DNA of 64,000 nt, taken from Variovorax sp. OV700 (GTDB taxonomy: Bacteria > Pseudomonadota > Gammaproteobacteria > Burkholderiales > Burkholderiaceae_C). A program made the position numbers and the translations under genes. The DNA lies in assembly GCF_900099805.1 (NCBI RefSeq), contig NZ_FNDR01000010.1, forward strand, positions 62,001-126,000, read 5' to 3'. Of this stretch, positions 1 through 8,129 are shown piece by piece. The first letter of the stretch is position 1; each line of letters opens with the position of its first letter. Under the pieces are notes generated by a model. That model did not search any database, was not told the DNA's origin, and saw only the letters and a program-made list of their open reading frames with translations.

Positions 1-85
1 CGCTGGCAGGCAGGACCTTGTCTTCGATGAAGCGATGGAGCTCGGTCGCAATCTGGAGTCGGTGGGCAGTGGTGCGGGCGGTCAT
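1..85 (-). CDS. glcB: Malate synthase G, N-terminus (cut by window edge)
   Basis: Only the first 28 codons are in the window. They read MTARTTAHRLQIATELHR, followed by FIEDKVLPAS, which resembles the start of malate synthase G, where the first helix ends in a conserved F-x-x-E-x-LPG-like segment. The enzyme condenses glyoxylate with acetyl-CoA to malate. The start is supported by an AGGAG Shine-Dalgarno sequence about 6 nt upstream on the minus strand. The neighbouring dehalogenase gene could feed glycolate, and then glyoxylate, to it, but this link is inference. The identification rests on a short stretch and is moderately secure. Confidence 0.62.
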   Translation of the reverse strand, partial: MTARTTAHRLQIATELHRFIEDKVLPAS

Positions 86-145
86 GTTTTTTCTCCTGGA
101 GAACGGTGCAATGCGAATGCTGGATGAGATGTGAGGCGGTGTCTG

Positions 146-823
146 TCAGAAGAACCCGAGCACGTCGCGCAGGCTGCTGCCGATGCGTTCGGGCTCAGTG
201 CCGAGTTCTTCGAAAGGAAGCTGGTAGCGGTTGACCCAGAGCGTGCGAAATCCGTACCAGGTGGCGCCGAGCGCGTCCCAGCCGTTGCAGCTCACGAAGG
301 CGATCTGGTTCGGTTGCAGGCCGGTGGCCGTGACGCCGAGCCGGTAGGCCTCGGGGTGTGTCTTGTACTTGCGGATGCCGTCCACGCTCAACACGTGGTC
401 GAGCAGGCCGTCGAGGCCGGCGCTGCGAACGGCGGCGTCGAGCATGCCGGGGTCGCCGTTCGAGAGAATGCCGGTGACGACGCCGCGGCTCTTGAGTAAC
501 TTCAGCACGTCGCGGCATTCGGGAAAAGCCGTGAGCGTGCGGTACTGGTCCATCAGTTGCTGCTCGGCGGTCTCCGTCAGGGCGAGGCCGAGCCGCTTGC
601 AGGTGTAGCGCAGTGCGGCGCGCGTGAGTTCGCCAAAGGGCTGGTAGTGCGCGCCGTCGTCGCTGGTGGTCACCAGGCGGGTGTATTCGATCTGCTTGTC
701 GCGCCAGCCCGCGGCCAGCGCCTGGCCCTGGCCGGCGAACAGCCGCTCGGCCGTCTGCCCGACGCTGTACACGTCGAACAAGGTGCCGTATGCGTCAAAG
801 AGAACTGCCCCGGGATGGTCCAT
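146..823 (-). CDS. (S)-2-haloacid dehalogenase, type II HAD family
   Basis: The 225-residue protein is a HAD-superfamily hydrolase that replaces the halogen of L-2-haloacids with a hydroxyl group, giving D-2-hydroxyacids. All known catalytic positions of the L-DEX family can be counted in it: the nucleophile Asp10 in FDAYGTLFD, Thr14, Arg41, Ser121 in LSNGD, Lys154 and Tyr160 in KTHPEAY, and Ser178, Asn180 and Asp183 in SCNGWDA. Length and spacing match the family, so it looks active. A TAAAGT hexamer ends exactly 6 nt before the ATG and there is no clear Shine-Dalgarno sequence, so the message may be leaderless. It lies in the same direction as the malate synthase gene downstream. Confidence 0.9.
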   Translation of the reverse strand: MDHPGAVLFDAYGTLFDVYSVGQTAERLFAGQGQALAAGWRDKQIEYTRLVTTSDDGAHYQPFGELTRAALRYTCKRLGLALTETAEQQLMDQYRTLTAFPECRDVLKLLKSRGVVTGILSNGDPGMLDAAVRSAGLDGLLDHVLSVDGIRKYKTHPEAYRLGVTATGLQPNQIAFVSCNGWDALGATWYGFRTLWVNRYQLPFEELGTEPERIGSSLRDVLGFF

Positions 824-829
824 GCGTTG

Positions 830-835
830 ACTTTA
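830..835 (-). promoter_or_regulatory. Candidate -10 element of the haloacid dehalogenase gene
   Basis: On the minus strand the hexamer TAAAGT is followed by six bases and then the ATG at 823. A TTACTC hexamer lies 17 nt upstream as a weak -35. The spacing would place transcription at or next to the start codon. It is one of several such arrangements in the window. Confidence 0.3.
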
Positions 836-926
836 TTCGATACTTTGTCGGTGAGTAAGAGCCGAAACCGGGATTTATCAGTGACAAAAATGAAGGTAAT
901 TGCGGAAGCCTGCATGCATCCCGGTG

Positions 927-1667
927 TCAGATCATTGCGCTGAGTTCGCGCGCCGCGGCGCACACCGGTTCGATGTGGCGCTCGTCGTAGCGGTGGGCCG
1001 GCATGGTCAGCGTGAGCGCCGCGGCCAACTGTCCGTCGGCATGGAACACCGGCGCCGAAATGCCCGCCAGCTCGGCCGTGCGGTCGCCCACCAGCGCGCA
1101 GTAGCCCTGGGCGCGAATGGTGTCGTACAGCTTGCGTTCCCTGCCGCCGCTCGGCCGCTCGGCCTCCGGCCCGAAGGCGATCAGCACCCGCGCCCCGGCA
1201 CCCCGGTCGTTAGACAGCACGTCGCCCGCGCACACATGGTCGCGCACGACGTGCGACGAATCGACGCGGAACTGGCACAGCCGCACCCAGCTTTCGCCCT
1301 GGTCCTGCCGCACGTGGTATGCCGCGCTCTCGCCGGTAGCGGCGGCCAGCGCGCGCAGCATCGGCAGCACGACGCGGTCGAGCGAAAGCGACGCCGCATA
1401 CAGGCCATGCAGGCGCGCGACCTCGGCGCCCAGCGCGTAGCGGCCATCCTCCTGCCGACGGATCAGCCGCGCATGTTCGAGCGATGCCAAAAGGCGCAGC
1501 ACCGTGCTCTTGTAGAGCTGCGTGCGCTCCGCAAACTGCGCCAGCGACAGCGCCTCGTCGCCGGGCTGGAAAGCCGAGAGCAGGCTCAGCGCGCGGTCGA
1601 CCGCGGCGGCGCCGCCGGGGGCGGCGTTGAGGTCGGACACGGATTCAGCTTGGGCTTTGCGCGGCAT
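927..1667 (-). CDS. IclR-family transcriptional regulator
   Basis: The 246-residue protein has an N-terminal winged helix-turn-helix (about residues 20-85, with AAVDRALSLLSAF and the recognition segment YKSTVLRLLASLEHARLI) and a C-terminal IclR effector-binding domain. It is divergent from the HMG-CoA-lyase/CoA-transferase pair starting at 1792, and the 124-bp gap holds two inverted repeats. The natural reading is a local regulator of that operon and of itself. The effector cannot be read from sequence, but IclR proteins beside CoA-transferases usually respond to an organic acid or its CoA ester. Confidence 0.9.
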   Translation of the reverse strand: MPRKAQAESVSDLNAAPGGAAAVDRALSLLSAFQPGDEALSLAQFAERTQLYKSTVLRLLASLEHARLIRRQEDGRYALGAEVARLHGLYAASLSLDRVVLPMLRALAAATGESAAYHVRQDQGESWVRLCQFRVDSSHVVRDHVCAGDVLSNDRGAGARVLIAFGPEAERPSGGRERKLYDTIRAQGYCALVGDRTAELAGISAPVFHADGQLAAALTLTMPAHRYDERHIEPVCAAARELSAMI

Positions 1668-1710
1668 GGGAAAGGGGTCGGCTTGACAGCCTCGTGGATC
1701 GACGGTTTAA

Positions 1711-1746
1711 TTCTGTTTAACAGAATATAGTTCTGCAAGATAGAAC
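1711..1746. promoter_or_regulatory. Paired inverted repeats, probable IclR-type operator
   Basis: In the divergent gap two dyads lie 4 nt apart: TTCTGT-TTA-ACAGAA (1711-1725, perfect 6-bp arms) and GTTCT-N7-AGAAC (1730-1746, perfect 5-bp arms). They share the half-site GTTCT/TTCTG, as expected for two dimers of one regulator. The region is AT-rich compared with its surroundings and probably overlaps both promoters. Confidence 0.6.
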
Positions 1747-1791
1747 AGTCAAGAGATTCCTCAGGCGATCCCCCATAAGGAGACAGATCCG

Positions 1792-2730
1792 ATGACACCC
1801 CCCGACGTCCTCATCAGCGAGGTCGGCCCGCGCGACGGCCTGCAGTCGGTCAAGGCCACCATGCCCACGGCCGACAAGCTGCGCTGGATCGACGCGCTCT
1901 ACGCTGCCGGTGTGCGCGAAATCGAAGTCGCATCCTTCGTGCCCGCGAAGCTGCTGCCGCAGATGGCCGACGCCGCCGAGGTGGTGCGCCACGCCGTCAC
2001 GCTGCCCGGCCTTGTGGTGATGGCACTGGTGCCCAATCGCAAGGGCGCAGAAGCGGCGCTCGAAGCCGGCGTGCACAAGCTCACGATGCCGGTGTCGGCC
2101 AGCGTGGCGCATTCGCTCGCCAACGTGCGCAAGACGCCGACCGAGATGGTGGAGGAGGTGCGCGCCATCTCGGATCTGCGCCGCACCATCGCGCCGCGGG
2201 TGAAGCTCGAGGCCGGCATCTCCACCGCCTTCGGCTGCACGCTGCAGGGGCTGGTGCCCGAAGACGACGTGATCCGCCTGGCCGCGCAATGCATCGAGGC
2301 CGGGGCTGACGAGTCGGGCCTGTCCGACACCGTGGGCTATGCCAACCCCGCGCAGGTGCGCCGGCTCTTCAAGCGATTGCGCGCCGAACTCGGCCAGCAC
2401 GCGGGCGCCGCCCACATGCACAACACGCGCGGCCTCGGCATTGCCAACTGCCTTGCCGCCTGGGACGAGGGCGTACGCACCTTCGACGCCTCGCTCGGCG
2501 GTCTCGGCGGCTGCCCCTACGCACCGGGCGCTTCGGGCAATGCGGTGACCGAAGACCTCGTCTTCATGTTCGAGGCCATGGGCGTGCGAACCGGCATCGA
2601 CATCCAGAAACTCATCGCGGCGCGCGCGCCGCTCATGGCTGGCCTCCCCGGCGAACCGGTCTATGGCATGACGCCCGAAGCCGGCCTGCCCAAGGGCTTT
2701 GTCCAACAGGAAACCATTGCACATGGCTGA
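1792..2730 (+). CDS. HMG-CoA lyase family protein
   Basis: The 312-residue TIM-barrel protein belongs to the pyruvate carboxyltransferase/HMG-CoA lyase family. It has the N-terminal EVGPRDGLQ motif (Asp/Arg at the active site), the AHMHNTRG metal-binding segment and the GGLGGCPYAPGASGN loop that carries the catalytic cysteine of HMG-CoA lyases. These enzymes cleave 3-hydroxy-3-methylglutaryl-CoA, or close analogues such as citramalyl-type thioesters, to acetyl-CoA plus an oxo-acid. The coding end overlaps the next gene by 8 nt, so the CoA-transferase probably supplies its CoA-ester substrate. Leucine breakdown or a branched dicarboxylate pathway both fit. Confidence 0.85.
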   Translation: MTPPDVLISEVGPRDGLQSVKATMPTADKLRWIDALYAAGVREIEVASFVPAKLLPQMADAAEVVRHAVTLPGLVVMALVPNRKGAEAALEAGVHKLTMPVSASVAHSLANVRKTPTEMVEEVRAISDLRRTIAPRVKLEAGISTAFGCTLQGLVPEDDVIRLAAQCIEAGADESGLSDTVGYANPAQVRRLFKRLRAELGQHAGAAHMHNTRGLGIANCLAAWDEGVRTFDASLGGLGGCPYAPGASGNAVTEDLVFMFEAMGVRTGIDIQKLIAARAPLMAGLPGEPVYGMTPEAGLPKGFVQQETIAHG

Positions 2731-3925
2731 ATCCCAAGCTTTGCCAAATCCTCTGCCGTATGCCGGCATTCGCGTCGTCGAGTTCACCCACATGGTCATG
2801 GGCCCGACCTGCGGCCTGCTGCTGGCCGACCTCGGTGCCGAAGTGATCAAGGTCGAGCCCATCGAGGGCGACAGCACGCGCCGCCTGCTCGGCTCGGGCG
2901 CGGGTTTCTTTCCCACATTCAACCGCAACAAGAAGAGCATTGCGCTCGACCTCAAATCGCCCGAAGGCGTGGAGGCCGCGCTGCGCCTCGTCGCCACCGC
3001 CGACATCGTCAGCGAGAACTTCAAGCCCGGCACCATGAAGAAGCTGGGGCTCGACTATGAAACGCTGCGCGATCTCCACCCGCGCCTCATCTATGTGAGC
3101 CACAAGGGCTTTTTGCCTGGCCCCTACGACCACCGCACGGCCCTTGACGAGGTGGTGCAGATGATGGGCGGCCTGGCCTACATGACGGGCCGTGCTGGCG
3201 ACCCGCTGCGCGCGGGCACCAGCGTGAACGACATCATGGGTGGAATGTTCGGCGCCATCGGCGCGATGGCCGCGCTGCGCCAGCGCGAGCTCACCGGCAA
3301 GGGCTGCGAGGTGCAGTCCGCGCTGTTCGAGAACAACGTGTTCCTGGTTGCGCAGCACATGATGCAGTTCGCCGCCACGGGCAAGGCGGCCGACCCGATG
3401 CCCAGCCGCATTTCGGCCTGGGCGGTGTACGACGTATTCACCGTGAAGGACGGCGAGCAGATCTTCCTCGCCGCGGTGAGCGACAAGCAGTGGACCATTT
3501 TCTGCAAGGCCTTCGGCCTGGAAGAGATGTTGGCCGACCCCAGACTGAAGACCAACAACGACCGGGTGCTCGCGCGCGACTGGATGATGCCGATCCTGCG
3601 CTCGCACCTGGCCGACCGCAGCGCGGCCGAGCTCAGTGCGGTGTTCGAGCAGAACGAGCTGCCCTTCGCGCCCATCACCAGGCCGCAGGAACTGTTCGAC
3701 GACCCGCACCTCAACGCCACCGGCGGGCTCGCGCCGGTGCGCATGAACGACGGCCACATGGCCAAGGTACCGCTGATGCCGTTCACGCTGGGTGGCGAGC
3801 GCCCCGGCATGCGCATGCAGCCGCCCCGCATCGGCGAGCACACCGGCGAGCTGTTGAGGGAGGTCGGCTACGGCGACGAAGAGATCGCCGCCTTCGAGGC
3901 GCGCCGGGCCGGCATCGCTCGCTGA
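2723..3925 (+). CDS. Class III CoA-transferase (CaiB/BaiF family)
   Basis: The 400-residue protein moves CoA between acyl groups through an aspartyl anhydride. It has the N-terminal GIRVVEFTHMVMGPTCG segment, the DLGAEVIKVE motif and the NDIMGGMFGAIGAMAAL segment, whose Asp (about residue 170) is the expected nucleophile, followed by TGKGCEVQSAL. I chose the ATG at 2723 over the in-frame TTG at 2699 because the family sequence begins soon after it and it gives a typical 8-nt coupled overlap with the lyase gene. With the lyase it forms an activate-then-cleave pair for a dicarboxylic acid; the exact substrate is unknown. Confidence 0.9.
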   Translation: MAESQALPNPLPYAGIRVVEFTHMVMGPTCGLLLADLGAEVIKVEPIEGDSTRRLLGSGAGFFPTFNRNKKSIALDLKSPEGVEAALRLVATADIVSENFKPGTMKKLGLDYETLRDLHPRLIYVSHKGFLPGPYDHRTALDEVVQMMGGLAYMTGRAGDPLRAGTSVNDIMGGMFGAIGAMAALRQRELTGKGCEVQSALFENNVFLVAQHMMQFAATGKAADPMPSRISAWAVYDVFTVKDGEQIFLAAVSDKQWTIFCKAFGLEEMLADPRLKTNNDRVLARDWMMPILRSHLADRSAAELSAVFEQNELPFAPITRPQELFDDPHLNATGGLAPVRMNDGHMAKVPLMPFTLGGERPGMRMQPPRIGEHTGELLREVGYGDEEIAAFEARRAGIAR

Positions 3926-3962
3926 ACCCGCGCGAAACCCCGGGCGATATAGTTCGGGCGCC

Positions 3963-4943
3963 ATGGACCGCCTGAAGCAACTCGAATCCTTCGTCTCGGT
4001 GGCGACCCGCGGCGGTCTCACGGCCGCGGCCAAGGCCGAGGGTGTCGCGCCCGCCATCATGGGGCGGCGGCTCGATGCGCTCGAGGCGCGGCTGGGCGTG
4101 AAGCTGCTGGTGCGCACCACGCGGCGCATCACGCTCACGCACGAAGGCAGCGCCTTTCTCGAGGACTGCCAGCGCCTGCTGACCGAATTCGCCAACGCCG
4201 AGGCCAGCGTGAGCGCCGGCGGCGTCAAGGCCAGCGGCCATCTGCGCGTGACGGCGCCGGCCGGCTTCGGCCGCCGCCACGTGGCGCCGCTGGTGCCGCG
4301 CTTTCATGCGCTGCATCCCGAGGTCACCATCTCGCTCAACCTGAGCGACCGCGTGGTCGACGTGCGCGGCGAAAGCTTCGACTGCGCGGTGCGCGTGGGC
4401 GACATGCCCGATTCGTCCCTGGTGAGCGTGCGGCTCGCCGATAACCGCCGCCGCTGCGTCGCCACGCCGGAGTTCGTGCGCCGCTACGGCATGCCGCGGC
4501 ATCCGAGCGAGCTCTCGCGCTTCGCCTGCCTGACACTGTCGAGCGATGCCTCGCAAACGCGCGGCTGGGCGTTCCGCGTTCCGCGGACCGCCCAAGGGCG
4601 GGGTCAGGAACGCACCCTGACGGGTGCGGGGATCCCGGCCGAAGACGGCGGCGAGGAATTGATCCATCTGCGGCCGGACGGCCCGCTGGACTGTTCCGAC
4701 GGCCAGGTGCTGCACGACTGGTGTTTGGCCGGCCACGGCATTGCATGGCGCAGCACCTGGGAGGTCGAGGCCGAGATCGATGCCGGCCTGCTGGTGCCGC
4801 TGCTCGATGAATTTGCCGCGCCGCCGAACGGCATCTATGCGGTATTCACCGGCACCAAGCACCTGCCGCTTCGGGTGCGACTGTGGCTTGATTTCCTCAA
4901 GGCGCACTACGGACGCCCCGAATTCTGGGGCGGAAGAGGGTAA
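3963..4943 (+). CDS. LysR-family regulator with an apparent in-frame palindromic insertion
   Basis: The 326-residue LysR protein has an N-terminal winged HTH (residues 1-60, MDRLKQLESFVSVATRGG onward) and a periplasmic-binding-like effector domain ending in LDFLKAHYGRPEFW. It is somewhat longer than the roughly 300-310 residues usual for this subgroup. The extra length falls between WAFRVP and LRPDGPLDCSDG, where family members as I know them have only a short loop; here the DNA is a set of hairpins (4576-4627). A TATAGT hexamer sits 9 nt before the ATG with no clear Shine-Dalgarno sequence. It is probably functional if the loop tolerates the insert. The target could be the upstream operon or the downstream membrane proteins. 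Confidence 0.88.
   Translation: MDRLKQLESFVSVATRGGLTAAAKAEGVAPAIMGRRLDALEARLGVKLLVRTTRRITLTHEGSAFLEDCQRLLTEFANAEASVSAGGVKASGHLRVTAPAGFGRRHVAPLVPRFHALHPEVTISLNLSDRVVDVRGESFDCAVRVGDMPDSSLVSVRLADNRRRCVATPEFVRRYGMPRHPSELSRFACLTLSSDASQTRGWAFRVPRTAQGRGQERTLTGAGIPAEDGGEELIHLRPDGPLDCSDGQVLHDWCLAGHGIAWRSTWEVEAEIDAGLLVPLLDEFAAPPNGIYAVFTGTKHLPLRVRLWLDFLKAHYGRPEFWGGRG
4576..4627. repeat. Palindromic repeat inside the LysR coding region
   Basis: The tract is two adjacent hairpins. The first has outer arms GCGTTCC/GGAACGC (4576-4582 and 4607-4613) around an inner stem of GACCGCCC (4586-4593) pairing with the GGGCGG...TC strand (4596-4605). The second is the perfect stem-loop GCACCC-TGAC-GGGTGC (4612-4627), sharing two bases with the first. 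A further GCGTTCC directly precedes it (4569-4575). It lies in frame within the effector domain and looks like a small inserted repeat; whether it occurs elsewhere in the genome cannot be seen here. Confidence 0.55.
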
Positions 4944-5009
4944 AGCGCGCGAGGGGCGGCACAATGTGCAAGCATTTGCAACCCCACTGAGAAGAGAAGA
5001 AAGCCGACG

Positions 5010-5462
5010 ATGACCCTCGAAGCCATCCTTGCCTACCTGCACTTGCTGGCCATCCTCACGATGGTGGTGTTCATCTCCAGCGAAGCGGCGCTGTGCCGCG
5101 TGCAGTGGCTCAATGCCGCCGTGGTGGAACGGCTCGCCCGGGTGGACATGGTCTACGGCATTGCGGCAGTGACTGTGCTGGCCACCGGCATCGCGCGCAC
5201 CGTGTGGGGTGTGAAGGGCACGGCCTGGTACTGGACCAATCCGCTGCTGCACGTGAAGCTCGGGCTGTTCATCGTCGTTGGCGTGCTCTCGATCTTTCCG
5301 ACGCTGGCCTACCTGCGCTGGCGCAAGGCGCTGCGGGCCAACGGCACGCTGCCGGCCGAAGACGACATCAAGAAGACGCGCAAGCTGGTGATGGTGCAGG
5401 CGCACCTGATTGCGCTGATTCCGCTGGTGGCCGTGTTCCTCGCACGAGGCTTCGGCAAGTAG
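5010..5462 (+). CDS. DUF2214 family membrane protein
   Basis: The 150-residue protein has four hydrophobic segments (about residues 5-25, 45-65, 80-100 and 128-146) and the family-like sequence TLEAILAYLHLLAILTMVVF at its start. It matches what I know of DUF2214, an inner-membrane family of unknown function. A purine-rich Shine-Dalgarno region (GAAGAGAAGAAAG) precedes the ATG. The next gene starts 6 nt after its stop, so the two are probably cotranscribed. Confidence 0.75.
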   Translation: MTLEAILAYLHLLAILTMVVFISSEAALCRVQWLNAAVVERLARVDMVYGIAAVTVLATGIARTVWGVKGTAWYWTNPLLHVKLGLFIVVGVLSIFPTLAYLRWRKALRANGTLPAEDDIKKTRKLVMVQAHLIALIPLVAVFLARGFGK

Positions 5463-5467
5463 GCCCC

Positions 5468-7510
5468 ATGGGACGCGCCGGCATCCAGCTTCTGTTTGCC
5501 GGCACCATCTTCAGCAGCGCGTTCCTGCTGTTCCTGGTGCAGCCACTGATCGCCAAGCAGATCCTGCCTTGGTTCGGCGGCTCGGCCGCCGTGTGGTCGA
5601 TCTGCATGGTGTTCTTCCAGGCCGTGCTGCTCGCGGGCTATGCGTATTCCGATTGGGTCACGCGCCACCTGCGCGTGCGGGCGCAGGCCGCGCTGCACGT
5701 GGGGCTGCTGCTTGCGAGCCTCGCGTTCCTACCGCTCGTGGTGCGCGCGGGTTGGAAGCCCAGCGGCGCCGAAGACCCGACCTGGCTGATCCTGGGCCTG
5801 CTGTTCGCAACCATCGGCCTACCGTACTTCCTGCTTTCGACCACCGGGCCGCTGGTGCAGTCGTGGGTGGCGCGCACGCCCTGGGGCGCGCAGGTGTATC
5901 GGTACTTCTCGCTGTCGAACCTTGCATCGCTGCTGTCGCTGCTGTGCTACCCGGTGTTCATAGAGCCCCGCAGCTCGCTCTGGCAGCAGGCGCGCGGATG
6001 GTCCTGGGGCTATGGTTTGTTCGTGGTGCTTTGCGCCGGCACGACCTTGCTCGTGGCGCGCCGCTGGCCTGAGGACACGCCGTTGCCGGAAGGGCCGGGC
6101 CAGGCCGCGGCTGCCGAAGAATACAAGCAGCCGCCCTGGACCGACAGCCTGCTCTGGCTCGTGTTGCCGGCGCTGGCCTCATGGCTGTTGCTGGCCGTGA
6201 CCAACCACATCACCCAGAACGTGGCCGCAGTTCCGTTTCTCTGGATACTGCCGCTTTCGCTGTACCTGTTCACCTTCGTGCTGTGCTTCGAGAGCGACCG
6301 CTGGTACCGGCGCAGCGTGTTCCTGCCGCTCGCGGCGGGCGTGCTGTTGCTGTGCGCCTTTGGCCTGCAGCACCACGTCGGCTCCGACGTGCGCACGGGG
6401 CTGCCGATCTATGTCGGCGGCCTTTTCGTGCTGTGCATGTTCCTGCATGGAGAGACGGCAAGGCTGCGCCCGGGCCCGAACCATCTCACGCGTTTCTACC
6501 TGATGCTGTCGCTGGGCGGTGCCACGGGCGGCGCCCTGGTGGGGCTGGTGGCGCCGCACGTGCTGCCGGCGTACTACGAAATGGGCATCGGCCTGATGCT
6601 GACGGCGCTGGCGGCAGCCGCGGTGCTGCGCCGGCGCGTCTGGCTGCGGGTGTCCAGCGTGGCGCTGGCGGCTTGCTGCGCTTTCTTTCTGATCGTGCAG
6701 ATCGGCGGCGACCGGTCGGACGCGCGCCACCTGCTGCGCAATTTCTATGGCGCGCTGATCACCTTCGACGTGCGCCGCACCGACCCGTCGAACAATGTGC
6801 GCCTGCTGTCCCATGGGTCCATCAAGCACGGCGAGCAGTTCCTGGATCCGTCGCGCCGGCGCGAGCCCACAACTTACTACGGTGCGACGTCTGGCATTGG
6901 CCGCGCCATGGCCGTGGCGCCGGCCGCACCGCGCCACGTCGGGCTGATCGGCCTTGGCGCCGGCACGCTGGCGAGCTACGGCCGCAGCGGCGACGTCTAT
7001 CGGATCTACGAGATCAATCCGCAGGTGTTCGAACTGGCGGACAGCGAATTCACCTTTCTGCGCGACAGCCCCGCGCGCATCGAGCGCGTGCTCGGCGACG
7101 CGCGGCTGGCGCTGGAGCGCGAGTCGCCGCAGGGCTTCGACCTGCTCGCGGTCGACGCCTTCTCGGGCGACGCGGTGCCGGTTCACCTGCTCACGGCAGA
7201 GGCCATGGACGTGTACATGCGGCACATGAAGCCGGACGGCATCGTGGCCTTTCACGTGACCAATCGGTTTCTCGAGCTGGCGCCGGTGGTGGCGCGGATC
7301 GCGCAGGCGAAGGGCTTGCACGCCGTGCTCGTCAGCGACGACGCGGAAGCCTCGAAGTGGCTCAATCCCACCGACTGGGTGCTGGTGGCGCGCGATCCGG
7401 CCGTGCTGGCACGCGACCCCCTGCGCGCGGTGGCATCGCCCATCGCGACGCCCGAAGACGCCCGTCCCTGGACCGACGATTTCAACAACCTGCTGGGCGT
7501 GCTCAAGTAG
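5468..7510 (+). CDS. Membrane-fused spermidine synthase-like protein
   Basis: The 680-residue protein has an N-terminal transporter-like membrane region of about ten helices (residues 5-430, beginning FAGTIFSSAFLLFLVQPLIA) and a C-terminal spermidine-synthase-like Rossmann domain (about 470-680). That domain shows GLIGLGAGTLASYG (nucleotide-binding glycine motif), the acidic IYEINP strand end and DLLAVDAFSGDAVP. Such fusions are widespread, but their product is not established, so aminopropyl transfer should not be assumed. I chose the ATG at 5468 because reading upstream in frame only overlaps the DUF2214 gene out of register. A strong hairpin terminator follows. Confidence 0.85.
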   Translation: MGRAGIQLLFAGTIFSSAFLLFLVQPLIAKQILPWFGGSAAVWSICMVFFQAVLLAGYAYSDWVTRHLRVRAQAALHVGLLLASLAFLPLVVRAGWKPSGAEDPTWLILGLLFATIGLPYFLLSTTGPLVQSWVARTPWGAQVYRYFSLSNLASLLSLLCYPVFIEPRSSLWQQARGWSWGYGLFVVLCAGTTLLVARRWPEDTPLPEGPGQAAAAEEYKQPPWTDSLLWLVLPALASWLLLAVTNHITQNVAAVPFLWILPLSLYLFTFVLCFESDRWYRRSVFLPLAAGVLLLCAFGLQHHVGSDVRTGLPIYVGGLFVLCMFLHGETARLRPGPNHLTRFYLMLSLGGATGGALVGLVAPHVLPAYYEMGIGLMLTALAAAAVLRRRVWLRVSSVALAACCAFFLIVQIGGDRSDARHLLRNFYGALITFDVRRTDPSNNVRLLSHGSIKHGEQFLDPSRRREPTTYYGATSGIGRAMAVAPAAPRHVGLIGLGAGTLASYGRSGDVYRIYEINPQVFELADSEFTFLRDSPARIERVLGDARLALERESPQGFDLLAVDAFSGDAVPVHLLTAEAMDVYMRHMKPDGIVAFHVTNRFLELAPVVARIAQAKGLHAVLVSDDAEASKWLNPTDWVLVARDPAVLARDPLRAVASPIATPEDARPWTDDFNNLLGVLK

Positions 7511-7522
7511 CGCCCAAGAAAA

Positions 7523-7553
7523 AGCCCCGCGGGCGCGAAGCGCGTGCGGGGCT
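7523..7553. terminator. Bidirectional rho-independent terminator
   Basis: An 8-bp stem AGCCCCGC/GCGGGGCT (7523-7530 and 7546-7553) encloses a further paired GC-rich core. It has an A-run on its left (7518-7523) and CTTT on its right, so it can end transcription from both sides. It sits between the convergent spermidine-synthase-like gene and psiF. Confidence 0.75.
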
Positions 7554-7572
7554 CTTTGCGGGAAGGATCAGG

Positions 7573-8010
7573 CTAGGCGCTCAGGCATTCCTTCATGAAG
7601 GCCTTGCGGGCATCGCCTTTCAGGGTCTTGGCCTTCTGGTCGGCATTGCAGGTCTTCATCTTTTCCTGCTGGGTCGGCTTGGCAGTCATGACCGGCTTGG
7701 CGCTCAGGCAGCTCTTCATGAAGGCCTTGCGCTCGTTGCCCTTCTTGTCGCCGGCCTCCTGGTTGCAGGTCGTCATCTTGCTTTGCTGGGCGGTCGGGGC
7801 CTTGGCCGCCGGCGTGGCGGGTGTTGCCGGAGCCTTTGCCGCCGGGGTGGCGGGTGTTGCCGGCGTAGCGGGTGTTGCAGCCGGGGCGACGGCAGGTGCG
7901 GGGGCTTTGGCAGCCGGGGCGACCGCAGGCGCGGGGGCCTTGTCTTGTGCCTGTGCGACGCCGAACGAAAGGCAGGCGCCCAGGGCGATCAGGGAAAGGA
8001 GCTTCTTCAT
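7573..8010 (-). CDS. psiF: PsiF-repeat exported protein
   Basis: The 145-residue protein has a signal peptide (MKKLLSLIALGACLSFGVAQA, cleavage likely after AQA), an Ala/Pro/Lys-rich linker of near-identical PATPA and AKAPA units (about residues 24-72), and two PsiF repeats. Each repeat has the pattern MxxCNxxA...G(N/D)xRKAFMKxCLSA (residues 79-104 and 117-145). PsiF is a phosphate-starvation-induced periplasmic protein of unknown function in enterobacteria. A single Pho-box-like half-site, CTGTCAC, lies upstream on the minus strand (8038-8044); the second half is poor, so Pho control is only possible. The linker repeats are prone to length change by slippage. Confidence 0.85.
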   Translation of the reverse strand: MKKLLSLIALGACLSFGVAQAQDKAPAPAVAPAAKAPAPAVAPAATPATPATPATPAAKAPATPATPAAKAPTAQQSKMTTCNQEAGDKKGNERKAFMKSCLSAKPVMTAKPTQQEKMKTCNADQKAKTLKGDARKAFMKECLSA

Positions 8011-8129
8011 GGTGATATGTCCTTGCAGGGTTGGTTTGTGACAGGTGCCCCGCCCCGGGGCTGCTCACACTAACGGCCCACACCGGCCGCCGGATGACCA
8101 TCGCCGCGGCCGCCCGGGTTTGCCCCCGG

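Noticed and set aside
1717..3036. Long antisense frame opposite the HMG-CoA-lyase gene
   Set aside because: High-GC codon bias makes long antisense frames; the sequence is Arg/His/Ala-rich with no domain and lies wholly over well-recognised genes.
5093..5467. In-frame extension of the spermidine-synthase-like gene into the DUF2214 gene
   Set aside because: The extension is an out-of-frame reading of DUF2214 and has no conserved sequence; the ATG at 5468 fits the membrane start.
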